Positions 27,517 through 36,780 of a DNA stretch of 64,000 nt are shown piece after piece (position 1 is the first letter of the stretch; each line of letters starts with the position of its first letter). The stretch lies in NCBI RefSeq assembly GCF_021545785.1, contig NZ_CP079801.1:3406001-3470000 (forward strand), read 5' to 3'. Below the pieces are notes generated by a model. It was given only the letters and a program-made list of their open reading frames with translations. It searched no databases and had not been told where the DNA came from. The DNA is from Halopseudomonas maritima (GTDB taxonomy: Bacteria > Pseudomonadota > Gammaproteobacteria > Pseudomonadales > Pseudomonadaceae). The position numbers and the translations under genes were made by a program.

Positions 27517-28161
27517 ATGCAATTTTACGGACTGGCCCTGATTGCGGCAGTTGTAGCAGGGTTACTGGTGCTGTTGATCCTGCGCTATGGCTGGCGCCTG
27601 CGCTGGCTAGCTGGCTGGCTGCAGGGCAACCTGCTGTTGTTGGGCTTGTTGCTTGCGACAGCGGTTGGCCTGCTGGCCTGGGACCTGCAGTACTTCAAGG
27701 TGATCGAGGCGCGCACGGTCGGCACTTTGAGCTTTAGCAAGGTGGGTGAGCAGCAATACGAGGCGGTGCTCACGGGTGCTGGCGAGGAGCAGCGCGTGCG
27801 CCTGGCGGGCGATTTGTGGGAGCTGGAGGTGCAGGTGCTGCGTTGGCACGGCCTGGCTAATTTGATTGGCTTGCAGGATGGTTATCGAATGCATCGCCTG
27901 CTGGGCCGTTATCTGGCGTTGGAGCAGCAGCGTGATGCCGGTGAGGCGCTGGCAGCTAACTTCAATCACGCGCCGCCCTGGCGTGATATCTGGGATTGGG
28001 CTGACCGCCTTGAAGCCCGTGAGCTGGTGCAGGCCGACGCCTTTGAAGTGCGCTTTGTCCCGCTGGTCGATGGCGCACGCTTTGCGCTGGAGATCGGCCC
28101 TACCGGGCTAACCCCCGAGCCTCTGAATGCACAGGCGCGCGCAGCAATGAAAGGTTTGTGA
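27517..28161 (+). CDS. Conserved inner-membrane protein of unknown function
   Basis: 214 residues. Two N-terminal transmembrane segments (about 4-23 and 35-53) separated by a short basic loop (RYGWRLRW), then a soluble domain of about 155 residues with strand-rich start (VGTLSFSKVGEQQYEAVLTG). Similar genes lie after nudC in Pseudomonas and are sometimes annotated as efflux-related without evidence. It starts 22 bases after nudC and is followed by a strong terminator, so it ends the operon. Confidence 0.7.
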   Translation: MQFYGLALIAAVVAGLLVLLILRYGWRLRWLAGWLQGNLLLLGLLLATAVGLLAWDLQYFKVIEARTVGTLSFSKVGEQQYEAVLTGAGEEQRVRLAGDLWELEVQVLRWHGLANLIGLQDGYRMHRLLGRYLALEQQRDAGEALAANFNHAPPWRDIWDWADRLEARELVQADAFEVRFVPLVDGARFALEIGPTGLTPEPLNAQARAAMKGL

Positions 28162-28185
28162 GTTGCTGGAAGTCGCCCAATAAGC

Positions 28186-28216
28186 AAAAAAGGCTGCCCG
28201 AGGGCAGCCTTTTTTG
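28186..28216. terminator. Bidirectional terminator
   Basis: AAAAAAGGCTGCCC, loop GA, GGGCAGCCTTTTTT. It ends the nudC operon and, read on the minus strand, the SDR gene whose stop is 14 bases away. Confidence 0.92.
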
Positions 28217-28229
28217 TTGTGGAAGATGC

Positions 28230-28997
28230 TTAGGACAGCATGCCACCGTCCACATTGATGGCTGCGCCGGTGGTGTAGCTGGACGCTTCGCTGACCAGAT
28301 ACAGCACGGTGCCGGCCATTTCAGACGGGTCGGCGGCGCGTGCCAGCGGGATACGCTGCAGAGCGGGCTTGAGGATAGCGTCATTGGTGGTCAGTGCTGA
28401 GGCGAACTTGGTGTCGGTCAGACCCGGCAGCAGGGCGTTGCAGCGAATACCGAACTGAGCCGTTTCCTTGGCGAACACCTTGGTCATGTTGATGACTGCC
28501 GCTTTGGTGATGGAGTAGATGCCCTGCAGCTGGCCAGGAACGACGCCGTTGACCGAGGCGACGTTCAGGATGTTGCCGCCACCGTGCTTGCGCATCAGCT
28601 TGCCGGCTTCGACCGACATGAAGAAGTAGCCGCGGATGTTGACGTCAACGGTCTTCTGGAAGGCGCCGAGGTCAGTATCCAGTACGTTGCCGAAGTAGGG
28701 GTTGGCAGCGGCGTTGTTGACCAGGATGTCCAGCTTGCCGAACTGCTCTTCGATGGCAGCGACGGTGGCAACGATCTGATCCATGTCGCCAATGTGGCAG
28801 GCTTGGGCAGACGCCTTACCGCCGGCTGCAACGATGGCATCTGCAACCGCCTGGCAGTCTTCGATCTTGCGGCTGGAGATGATGACGTGCGCGCCCTGCT
28901 GGGCCAGCAGCTTGGCGATGGCTTCACCGATGCCGCGGCTGGCGCCGGTTACCAGAGCTACTTTGCCGTCGAGGTCGAACAGTTGGGTCTTTTGCAT
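28230..28997 (-). CDS. Short-chain dehydrogenase/reductase
   Basis: 255-residue cytoplasmic NAD(P)-dependent oxidoreductase. TGASRGIGEA cofactor motif at about 15-24, NNAAANPYF (NNAG-type), catalytic Ser in ASVNG and YSITKAAV (Tyr-x3-Lys). The classical 'glucose/ribitol' type fold does not reveal the substrate; members in this position in Pseudomonas are uncharacterised. ATG 28997 has AAGGA upstream; the longer frame to 29132 has no homology. Confidence 0.88.
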   Translation of the reverse strand: MQKTQLFDLDGKVALVTGASRGIGEAIAKLLAQQGAHVIISSRKIEDCQAVADAIVAAGGKASAQACHIGDMDQIVATVAAIEEQFGKLDILVNNAAANPYFGNVLDTDLGAFQKTVDVNIRGYFFMSVEAGKLMRKHGGGNILNVASVNGVVPGQLQGIYSITKAAVINMTKVFAKETAQFGIRCNALLPGLTDTKFASALTTNDAILKPALQRIPLARAADPSEMAGTVLYLVSEASSYTTGAAINVDGGMLS

Positions 28998-29224
28998 GGC
29001 TTGATCCTTGGTCTCGTTCTGGCCCCTTGCAGAGGCGCTGATTGGATGCCGCGCAGCGGCCACAGGGTCGCTGCGGGCGCCAGGCAGGGCGACATGACCG
29101 GTTAATCTAAAGCAGGCGGTGGGCAGGAACAAGAAATGTGCCGGACGATTAGACCGGGTGTTGCCGGTCCATTGGCTGAATCAATGGGCCGCCCGCTGCT
29201 GAGTACAGCGGGCGGCGTGGGCTA

Positions 29225-31030
29225 TCAGGAGGCGTTCTGGCTGGCGATAAAGGCGCGCCAGCCGCCAAAGCCGGTAATGTCTCGCGCGCCAGCCAGCGCG
29301 GCAGGCTCGCAGATAAAACCTTTCACCCAGCGGCCATCGGCCAGCTGCAGATTGCCGATACCCAACGGCGGCGGTATTTCTGCCACAAACTCACCAAAGC
29401 GGGCAGTTGGCACATCCCACAGTTCGACGATGATCTGTGCGCCATCCTCGTTGACGCGTGCGAGCCCGGGTTTGGGTGGCACGGTGCCGGGCAGGGCGTA
29501 AAGGCGGTAGTCGGCACTGGTCAGGGTCTGCTCAACCAGGCACGCGTTTCGGCTGGTGAGTTGGACGTTGAGTGGCATGCCGGTCAGGTGCGCGCCTACC
29601 ACCGCAACACGTACCGAGCCTGGGGCCGGCTGGTTGTTGCCGGAAGGGGGCGGGCAGGGGCGATCCGTGGCGCCAAGGGGCAGGGCCTGGCTGTGCTGCC
29701 AGCGCTTACCCAGACTGGTCAGAGCGTAGTCATGCCAGGCCGGTGCGATCAGGGTCACGCCGGCCGGTAAGCCGTCGGCCCGAAATCCCGCGGGTAGTGC
29801 CAGAGCACTCAGGTCGGCCAGATTGGTGAAATTGGTGTAGGTGCCAAACTGGCTGTTGTAGAGAACCGGCTCATCCTGCATTTCGCTGATACGACGAATG
29901 GTCGGTGAGGTGGGCACCAGTAGGGCATCAAAGTCGGCCAGCAGCAGGTTGATGCGGCGCGATAGCTCAGCCCTGGTGTATTCCGCGCGGTAAGCGTCGC
30001 AGGCGCTGTACTGAGCGCCACCGGCGGTAATGCCACGGACCACCGGGTCCATATCCTCCGGGTTGACGCCCTCAACGGCCACCGTGCGCTCGGCGACCCA
30101 GGAGCCCTGGTAGAGTTGCGCTGCCAATTCGGCAAAGGGCGTAAAGTCGATCTCACACAGCTCGGCGCCCATGGCGCGCCACTGCTGCAGCGCCGCCTCG
30201 TAGGCCGCCTGCATCTGTTGGTCGCCGTGGAACTCGGGGTTGCTGACGATGGCCAGGCGCGGGGTTTGCGTGATACCCACTGGTGCGCTGCCGGGGTTGC
30301 TGCGGCTGTAAGGGTCGGCAGCATCAAAGCCGCCGGCAATGCCCGCTACCTGCTCCGCGTCTTCCACGGTCAGCGCGAAGACGGAAATGCAATCCAGCGT
30401 GCGGCAGGCAGGGAGCAACCCCTGGTTCGACAGCCAGCCACGGGTGGGCTTGAGGCCAACGATGTTGTTGAAGCCGGCGGGTACCCGGCCGGAGCCGGCG
30501 GTGTCGGTGCCCAGGGCGAAGGGTACGAGACCACGTGCAACCACGCTGGCAGAGCCGGAACTGGAGCCACCGCTGACGTAATCAGGGTTGAAGCTGTTGG
30601 CGACGGCGCCATAGGGCGAGCGGGTGCCAACCAATCCGGTGGCAAACTGATCCAGGTTGGTCTTGCCGATCAGAACGGCGCCAGCGGCGCGCAGGCGGGC
30701 GACGACGGTGGCGTCAGCATCGACCTCATGGGCAAACGCCGGGCAGGCGGCGGTAGTTTGCCAGCCGGCTGCGTCGATATTGTCCTTGATGGCAAAAGGA
30801 ATGCCATACAGGGGGAGTGCCGTCAGGTCACCTTCTGCGTCGGCCAGCTGCGCTGCCAGTGCTTCCAGCTGACTGTCCAGTTGCTCGGCGCTGGCAAGGG
30901 TAATCCAGGCATTGTCTGCGTCGCTAAGCTGAGCACGCAGTGCAGGCAGCAGGCTATCGGGGGTGACGTCTGGTTGTTGGTAGGCTTGTTGCCATTGGCT
31001 GAGGGTGAAGCCGGTGGTGTCGTTGCTCAT
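29225..31030 (-). CDS. atzF: Allophanate hydrolase
   Basis: Converts allophanate to ammonium and CO2, normally the second step of urea degradation by urea amidolyase. 601 residues: amidase-signature domain at about 60-450 with the Ser-cisSer-Lys triad (AIKDNID, GGSSSGSA, DTAGSGR), and the C-terminal AtzF-type domain at about 465-600. No urea carboxylase, cyanuric acid or barbiturate gene is in the window, so the allophanate source is unclear. Single gene, about 195 bases from the next SCP2 gene upstream. Confidence 0.92.
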   Translation of the reverse strand: MSNDTTGFTLSQWQQAYQQPDVTPDSLLPALRAQLSDADNAWITLASAEQLDSQLEALAAQLADAEGDLTALPLYGIPFAIKDNIDAAGWQTTAACPAFAHEVDADATVVARLRAAGAVLIGKTNLDQFATGLVGTRSPYGAVANSFNPDYVSGGSSSGSASVVARGLVPFALGTDTAGSGRVPAGFNNIVGLKPTRGWLSNQGLLPACRTLDCISVFALTVEDAEQVAGIAGGFDAADPYSRSNPGSAPVGITQTPRLAIVSNPEFHGDQQMQAAYEAALQQWRAMGAELCEIDFTPFAELAAQLYQGSWVAERTVAVEGVNPEDMDPVVRGITAGGAQYSACDAYRAEYTRAELSRRINLLLADFDALLVPTSPTIRRISEMQDEPVLYNSQFGTYTNFTNLADLSALALPAGFRADGLPAGVTLIAPAWHDYALTSLGKRWQHSQALPLGATDRPCPPPSGNNQPAPGSVRVAVVGAHLTGMPLNVQLTSRNACLVEQTLTSADYRLYALPGTVPPKPGLARVNEDGAQIIVELWDVPTARFGEFVAEIPPPLGIGNLQLADGRWVKGFICEPAALAGARDITGFGGWRAFIASQNAS

Positions 31031-31248
31031 GGTGTTGGATACCGTCTTGGATACAAGATGGTATTAGCTAAAGCAAGTCGCATGCCTTTATATGGTTGTT
31101 CAATAAAATCAGGTTGTTATGTCTGATTTTTGGAGAGAGGGGAAGGAAGGAGAGTATTGCGTGCGCGGTTTTTGGGCGCGCAGGTCGGCAGGCTGCCTGA
31201 TTACGGTGCAGGCGGAGCGCCTGGCGGCGCTCCGTCTGGCTAACTGAC

Positions 31249-31563
31249 TCAGGCCGGGAACAGTTCGCCCAGCTTGAGGGCCAGCATCATATCGCCTTCA
31301 GCGCGCAGCTTGCCGCTCATAAAGGCTTGCATGCCATCGGTTTCGCCGGTCATGACGCCAACCAGGGTTTCCTTGTCCATGATCAGGGTTACGTTCGGAT
31401 CGGCGGCTTCGCCCTGGGCCAGTGCGCAGGTGCCGTCCTTGACGGTAACGTTGAAGTTTTCGTCGTCGGTGATGTTGAACTGGAATACCAGATCCAGACC
31501 GGCTGCAGCGGCTGAGTTGAACTTGGATTCCATTTGGCTGGTGATTTCTGCAACGGTAGTCAT
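31249..31563 (-). CDS. SCP2 sterol-binding domain protein
   Basis: 104-residue single-domain lipid/acyl-CoA-binding protein of the SCP2 type. Features: VVFQFNIT-like strand, TLIMDKETLVGVMTGETDGMQ and FMSGKLRAEGDMMLALKLGELF, all typical. In bacteria it probably carries fatty acyl-CoA or similar hydrophobic ligands; neighbours with lipid metabolism fit but do not prove this. AGGA lies before the ATG. Confidence 0.9.
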   Translation of the reverse strand: MTTVAEITSQMESKFNSAAAAGLDLVFQFNITDDENFNVTVKDGTCALAQGEAADPNVTLIMDKETLVGVMTGETDGMQAFMSGKLRAEGDMMLALKLGELFPA

Positions 31564-31613
31564 CGGTCGTTCCTATGCTGATTAAGGTGACGGTGCGGGA
31601 TGCGCCGTCGCGG

Positions 31614-32318
31614 TTACCTGTAGCTGATCCATTCCGGGCGCTGGTGGATGTCCAGATGAGCCTGGCCATTGAAGGCCGCCAGGCTCAGTTTGTCTGCCCG
31701 GTACTGCAGTCTGCTGACAGAGGTATTCACGATTTGCCAGTTCAGCTCAAAGGCGCTGGTGGCTGGCATTTGCGTGATCAGTTGCACGGCGGCAGTGATA
31801 GTGCCGCCTGAGGCAAAGATGGCGATATTCTGGCCGCTGCCGTTGTTGGCAGCCATCACGCGCTGCAGGCCGCCTGCGACCTGGTCGACGTAGCTTTGCC
31901 AGCTGGGGCACGCCTGCGGCGGGTTGTCGTCGGTGATCCACAGGGTCACAGCCAGACTGAAAATGCGCTGAAATTCCTTACGGTACTGCCCAGCGTTGGC
32001 CAGGTAGTAGTCGGTATCGGCGATCTGTTCGCGGACTCGCGGCAGGTAGGCGGCCATGACCTGATCTGAGTGGTATTCGTTAAATGCCGAGTCGATTTGA
32101 ATCTCTGTTTCGGGCTGACGCATACCTGCCAGACAGTGCCGTGCGGTATCGATCTGACGACGAAGGTCGCCGGCATAGCAGGCATTGAGGCGCAGGCCAC
32201 TGCGGTGCAGGAACTCCCCACACAGCTGGGACTGGCGCACTCCGAGCGGCGACAGTTCGTCATAGTTGGCAGCGCCAAGTGACGCCTGCCCATGTCTGAT
32301 CAGGTAGATACTGCCCAC
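31614..32318 (-). CDS. Histidine phosphatase (phosphoglycerate-mutase-like) family protein
   Basis: 234 residues. RHGQ near residue 8 carries the phospho-accepting histidine; ELSPLGVRQSQL is the usual second element, and the second catalytic His region is replaced by IAIFASGGTITA, where a His is usual (V.HGG): here FASGG lacks it. So phosphatase activity may be altered. GTG start with a weak ribosome site. Neighbours SCP2 and a putative acyl-CoA protein suggest a metabolic role. It lies 50 bases from the SCP2 gene. Confidence 0.8.
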   Translation of the reverse strand: MGSIYLIRHGQASLGAANYDELSPLGVRQSQLCGEFLHRSGLRLNACYAGDLRRQIDTARHCLAGMRQPETEIQIDSAFNEYHSDQVMAAYLPRVREQIADTDYYLANAGQYRKEFQRIFSLAVTLWITDDNPPQACPSWQSYVDQVAGGLQRVMAANNGSGQNIAIFASGGTITAAVQLITQMPATSAFELNWQIVNTSVSRLQYRADKLSLAAFNGQAHLDIHQRPEWISYR

Positions 32319-32489
32319 AATCTGCCGTCCGGTTACCTGTTGTGCACTGAGGTTAGGCTTGAGCCGTTGGGGCTGTCAACAGAAAATCATACGAGCGTTT
32401 GAATTTTGCGCGCAGAGCCAGCGCCTACGCCGCATTCCTTACTGTATGCTTGGTCGTCAACGCGGTAGATATGGAAACTGGAGAGTGCT

Positions 32490-33515
32490 GTGGAATGGTT
32501 TGATCAGTATGTCTTTTTCTTGGCCAAGGCACTGACGGTGCTGTTGGTGGTCGCGGTGTTGCTGGTACTGATTGCTGCCAGCAAGGGGCGTGGCCGGCGG
32601 GCCGAGGGCAGTTTGCAGGTGACGCGCCTGAACGATCGTTTCCAGCGCATGCAGGACCAGTTGAGCGATCTGGTACTCAGTAAGCAGGCTCGCAAGGCGC
32701 AGCTCAAGGCTCGCAAACAACAGGTAAAAACGCGCAGCAAGGACGCACAGGCCGATGAACAGGGCAGGGTGTATGTGCTCAACTTTCACGGCGATATCAA
32801 GGCCAGTGCGCTGGACAACCTGCGCCATGAGGTCAGTGCCCTGCTGGAATTGGCCCGTCCGCAGGATGAGGTGCTGGTACGGCTGGAAAGCGGTGGTGGC
32901 ATGGTGCACGCCTACGGTCTGGCGGCCTCGCAGCTGGTCAGGGTGCGTGACGCGGGGATTCCGTTGACCATTTCGGTGGACAAAGTGGCCGCCAGCGGCG
33001 GCTATATGATGGCCTGCATTGCCGACCGGGTGCTGGCTGCGCCCTTTGCGATGCTGGGGTCGATCGGCGTGGTGGCTCAATTGCCGAACGTGCATCGATT
33101 GCTGAAAAAACACGACATCGATTTTGAAATGCTGACGGCTGGCGAGTACAAGCGCACATTAACTATCTTTGGCGAGAACAGTGACAAGGGGCGGGAGAAG
33201 TTTCAGGAAGACCTGGAAAACATCCATCGCCTGTTCAAGGACTTTGTGGCCCGCTATCGGCCGAGTCTCGACATCGAGGCGGTTGCCACCGGTGAAGTCT
33301 GGTTTGGCAGCGAGGCACTGCAGCGTGGCTTGGCCGACGAGATCAAGACCAGCGACCAGTACCTGTGCGAGCGGGTTCGGCAGGCGGAGGTTTTTGAAGT
33401 GCACTTCGAGCAGCGCAAACGGCTGCAAGACCGCCTCTCCGGTGGCCTTGCACAGGCCGCAGACAAGGTTCTGCTGACCTGGGCGTCGCGTTTTAACAAT
33501 CAACGATTCTGGTAG
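32490..33515 (+). CDS. sohB: Inner-membrane protease SohB (S49 family)
   Basis: 341-residue signal-peptide-peptidase-like serine protease anchored by one N-terminal helix (about 12-32). A basic cytoplasmic/periplasmic linker (KARKQQVKTRSK) follows. Catalytic Ser lies in KVAASGGYMMA, and the Lys in LTAGEYKRTLTI, with the LESGGGMVHAYG and GSIGVV segments of SohB. The start is GTG with GGAGAG just before. Followed immediately by an oxidoreductase gene (8 bases). Confidence 0.93.
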   Translation: MEWFDQYVFFLAKALTVLLVVAVLLVLIAASKGRGRRAEGSLQVTRLNDRFQRMQDQLSDLVLSKQARKAQLKARKQQVKTRSKDAQADEQGRVYVLNFHGDIKASALDNLRHEVSALLELARPQDEVLVRLESGGGMVHAYGLAASQLVRVRDAGIPLTISVDKVAASGGYMMACIADRVLAAPFAMLGSIGVVAQLPNVHRLLKKHDIDFEMLTAGEYKRTLTIFGENSDKGREKFQEDLENIHRLFKDFVARYRPSLDIEAVATGEVWFGSEALQRGLADEIKTSDQYLCERVRQAEVFEVHFEQRKRLQDRLSGGLAQAADKVLLTWASRFNNQRFW

Positions 33516-33523
33516 GGGTGAGT

Positions 33524-34510
33524 ATGTCTGAATTCAAAGCGTTGGTGGTTTCTGAGCAGGATGGACGCTACGCAGGCGCTGTGCAGCGGCGGCACGTGGA
33601 TGACCTGCCAGCGGGCGACGTGCTGATTCGCGTGCGTTACTCCTCGCTTAACTACAAGGATGGCCTGTCTGCCAGTGGCAACAAGGGCGTTACCCGCAAC
33701 TACCCGCACACCCCGGGCATTGACGCGGCGGGTGTGGTTGAAGCCAGCTCGGTACCTGAACTGGTCGCCGGAGATGAGGTGATTGTGACCGGCTACGACC
33801 TGGGTATGGGCACCGCGGGAGGCTTTGGCCAGTACATTCGAGTGCCGGCGGGCTGGGTTATCAAGCGGCCTGAGGGGCTGTCGCTGCGTGACAGCATGGT
33901 ACTGGGGACTGCCGGCCTGACGGCGGCCCTGTGTATCGACAAGCTGGAGCAGGCTGGTCTCACTCCGGGTCAAGGTCCGGTACTGGTGACCGGTGCGACT
34001 GGGGGCGTGGGCAGTATTGCTGTGGCGATGCTCTCCAGTCTGGGTTATGAGGTGGCCGCCGCCACCGGTAAGACGCAGCAGGCGGACATGCTCAAGCGTC
34101 TGGGTGCCAGCCAGATTGTTGACCGTACCACGCTGGAAAGCGGCAAGGACAAGATGCTGCTCAAGGAGCAGTGGGCCGGTGCGGTGGATACCGTGGGCGG
34201 CGACATCCTGTTCAACGTGGTCAAGTCGCTGCGCTATGGTGCCAGTGTGGCTACCTGCGGGATGACCGCCGGTGGCGGCTTTGCGGCCAGTGTATTTCCG
34301 TTCATTCTGCGCAACGTCAACCTGCTGGGTGTGGACTCGGTCGAGTTGCCGCTGGTGGTCAAGGCGTCGATGTGGGATCGGTTGTCGCTACAGTGGAAGA
34401 CTGACCTGCACAATCTGGAGCGGGAAGTTTCTCTGGAGGAGCTGCCCGAAGAGATCGAGCGCATTCTGGCCGGTAAGATGACCGGGCGTGTGGTGGTCAA
34501 TCTGGGTTAG
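33524..34510 (+). CDS. AcuI/YhdH-type acrylyl-CoA reductase, MDR superfamily
   Basis: 328-residue NADPH-dependent oxidoreductase. YhdH/AcuI pattern: SSLNYKDGLSASGNKGV, YPHTPGIDAAGVV, GYDLGMGTAGG and the nucleotide-binding VTGATGGVGSIAVAML. AcuI members reduce acrylyl-CoA to propionyl-CoA and detoxify acrylate. ATG 33524 lies eight bases after sohB with GGGG before it. A terminator follows. Confidence 0.92.
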   Translation: MSEFKALVVSEQDGRYAGAVQRRHVDDLPAGDVLIRVRYSSLNYKDGLSASGNKGVTRNYPHTPGIDAAGVVEASSVPELVAGDEVIVTGYDLGMGTAGGFGQYIRVPAGWVIKRPEGLSLRDSMVLGTAGLTAALCIDKLEQAGLTPGQGPVLVTGATGGVGSIAVAMLSSLGYEVAAATGKTQQADMLKRLGASQIVDRTTLESGKDKMLLKEQWAGAVDTVGGDILFNVVKSLRYGASVATCGMTAGGGFAASVFPFILRNVNLLGVDSVELPLVVKASMWDRLSLQWKTDLHNLEREVSLEELPEEIERILAGKMTGRVVVNLG

Positions 34511-34533
34511 TCAGCTGACTGTTTCATGCAGGC

Positions 34534-34564
34534 AAAAAAACCGGGGCAGAGCCCCGGTTTTTTT
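34534..34564. terminator. Bidirectional terminator
   Basis: AAAAAAACCGGGGC, loop AGA, GCCCCGGTTTTTTT. It separates the plus-strand oxidoreductase from the minus-strand sulfite reductase operon. Confidence 0.93.
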
Positions 34565-34571
34565 ATGCGTC

Positions 34572-35069
34572 TCAGGCGCGGCGGCGGAACAGCGGCAGGG
34601 GCTGGTCAGTCGCGGCCTGATAGGTGTTGGAGAAGTCTTTCAGGCTCTCCAGCGCCTCGTCGGCGTTGCGGTCGGCGCGCAGGTCAAAGGCATCAAAGCC
34701 GCAGCGCTGCATGAAGAACAGCTGGTCACGCAGTACGTCGCCAATGGCGCGGACTTCACCCTGGTACTGGTAGCGATCACGCAGCAGGCGGGCGTTGGAG
34801 TAGTTGCGGCCGTCGCTGAAGACCGGGAAGTTCAGCGCGACGACCTGAAACTGGCTCAGGTCGTCGGCGATGCTTTCCACTTCTTCATCGCTGTCCAGCC
34901 ACACACCCAGACCGCCGTCGCGGGCTTTCAGGGCATGGCTGTGTTCCAGCCACAGGGCCAGCGGCACAATGATGCTGTCGCTGTTGGGCAGACCATCGAG
35001 CGTGGCGTCCTTGTCGAGCAGGTGCCAGCTGTCGTTGACGACTTCGCCGTTCTTAATTAGCCGCTGCAT
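34572..35069 (-). CDS. DUF934 protein, sulfite reduction accessory
   Basis: 165-residue cytoplasmic protein of the DUF934 family, which almost always follows cysI in Pseudomonas and is thought to aid sulfite reductase. Conserved C-terminal part includes FPVFSDGRNYSNARLLRDRY and GEVRAIGDVLRDQLFFMQRCGFDAF. ATG 35069 (MQRLIKNGE) overlaps the cysI stop by about 17 bases, so it is coupled to it. Exact role is unknown. Confidence 0.9.
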   Translation of the reverse strand: MQRLIKNGEVVNDSWHLLDKDATLDGLPNSDSIIVPLALWLEHSHALKARDGGLGVWLDSDEEVESIADDLSQFQVVALNFPVFSDGRNYSNARLLRDRYQYQGEVRAIGDVLRDQLFFMQRCGFDAFDLRADRNADEALESLKDFSNTYQAATDQPLPLFRRRA

Positions 35070-36711
35070 ACACGCGCTCCTTGAAAGGTGCCATGCCGAT
35101 ACGCTTGAAGGTATCGAGGAACTGTTCTTCGGGGGTGCGGTTCTCGATGTAGACATCGATTACCTTGGTCATCACGCTGGGCATGTCTTCAGCCGAGAAG
35201 GACGGGCCGAGGATCTGACCAATGCTGGCATCGCGACCGCTGTTGCCGCCAATCGAGACCTGATAGAACTCCTGGCCCTTCTTGTCGACCCCCAGCACGC
35301 CGATATGGCCAACGTGGTGGTGACCGCAGGCGTTCATGCAGCCGGAGATGTTCAGGTCCAGATCACCGATGTCGTGCAGATAGTCCAGATCATCAAAGGT
35401 GCGCTGGATGGCTTCGGCAATCGGAATCGACTTGGCGTTGGCCAGGGCGCAGAAGTCACCGCCAGGGCAGCAGATGATGTCGGTCAGCAGGCCAATGTTC
35501 GGTGTTGCGAAGCCGTGCTTGCGGCAGGCTTGCCACAGCGCGTACAGGTCGCTCTGACGCACGTCGGCCAGCACCAGATTCTGCTGGTGGGTAACGCGCA
35601 GTTCGCCAAAGCTGAACTGGTCGGCCAGATCGGCAATGGCCTCGAGCTGCTTGTCGTCAGCATCGCCCGGGGCAACGGCTGTTGGCTTGAGCGACAGGGT
35701 AACCGCGGCATAGCCAGGCACCTTGTGCGCGTGCACGTTACGCATAGCCCAGTTGTTGAAGCCTTTTTCGGCCTCTCGCTTGGCCAGGTAGTCGGCGTCG
35801 TCACCGCTGAACGGCTGGTAAGCCGGGGCGGAGAAATGGCCGGCGACACGATCCAGCTCTTGCTGGGTCAGGGTGGCCGGGCCGTCCTTGGTATGTGCCC
35901 ATTCGGCAGCAACTTTCTCGGCAAACACCTCAGGTGTGAGTGCCTTGACCAGAATCTTGATGCGCGCCTTGTACTTGTTGTCACGACGGCCATAGCGGTT
36001 GTACACACGCAGAATGGCGTCGAGGTAGGTCAACAGGTGCTGCCACGGCAGGAACTCGCAGATCTGCGAGCCGACAATCGGGGTACGGCCCAGGCCGCCA
36101 CCAACCAGCACGCGGAAGCCGATCTCGCCGGCTTCATTGCGTACTACGTTAAGACCGATGTCGTGTACACCGATAGCGGCACGGTCCGCCACGGCGCCGT
36201 TGACGGCGATCTTGAACTTGCGCGGCAGGAAGGCAAATTCCGGGTGGAAGGTGGACCACTGGCGGATGATCTCGCACCAGGGACGCGGATCAACCAGCTC
36301 GTCGGCGGCGACGCCGGCAAACTGATCGGTGGTGGTGTTGCGGATGCAGTTGCCGCTGGTCTGAATGGCGTGCATCTGGACTTCGGCCAGGTGGGCCAGA
36401 ATGTCCGGCACATCTTCCAGGGCGGGCCAGTTGAACTGCACGTTCTGACGGGTACTGAAGTGCACGTAGCCCTTGTCGTACTGACGGGCAATCAGGGCCA
36501 GCTTGCGTACCTGTCTGGCAGAAATCAGGCCGTAGGGGATGGCAACGCGCAACATCGGCGCGTAGCGCTGTACATACAGGCCGTTCTGCAGGCGCAGCGG
36601 CAGAAATTCGCTCTCGCTCAGCTCGCCGGCGAGAAAGCGGCGGGTCTGATCGCGGAACTGCTTTACGCGGTCCTCGACGATCTGCTGATCATATTCGTCG
36701 TAGATATACAT
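35053..36711 (-). CDS. cysI: Sulfite reductase hemoprotein subunit, CysI type
   Basis: Six-electron reduction of sulfite to sulfide for cysteine synthesis, with siroheme and a [4Fe-4S] cluster. 552 residues. FSTRQNVQF and NCIRNTTTDQFAG are the siroheme-binding stretches. The cluster cysteines lie in CCPGGDFC and ISGCMNACGHHH. No flavoprotein CysJ is adjacent; Pseudomonas-type enzymes take electrons from ferredoxin or another donor. DUF934 follows. A candidate promoter and operator lie upstream at 36781-36834. Confidence 0.95.
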   Translation of the reverse strand: MYIYDEYDQQIVEDRVKQFRDQTRRFLAGELSESEFLPLRLQNGLYVQRYAPMLRVAIPYGLISARQVRKLALIARQYDKGYVHFSTRQNVQFNWPALEDVPDILAHLAEVQMHAIQTSGNCIRNTTTDQFAGVAADELVDPRPWCEIIRQWSTFHPEFAFLPRKFKIAVNGAVADRAAIGVHDIGLNVVRNEAGEIGFRVLVGGGLGRTPIVGSQICEFLPWQHLLTYLDAILRVYNRYGRRDNKYKARIKILVKALTPEVFAEKVAAEWAHTKDGPATLTQQELDRVAGHFSAPAYQPFSGDDADYLAKREAEKGFNNWAMRNVHAHKVPGYAAVTLSLKPTAVAPGDADDKQLEAIADLADQFSFGELRVTHQQNLVLADVRQSDLYALWQACRKHGFATPNIGLLTDIICCPGGDFCALANAKSIPIAEAIQRTFDDLDYLHDIGDLDLNISGCMNACGHHHVGHIGVLGVDKKGQEFYQVSIGGNSGRDASIGQILGPSFSAEDMPSVMTKVIDVYIENRTPEEQFLDTFKRIGMAPFKERVYAAAN

Positions 36712-36780
36712 ACAGAAACCTGTTCATGGGGCACTGCTGGCCCCTTCTTTAGTCATGACCCTTCAGGCTTGGGCGGGCAG

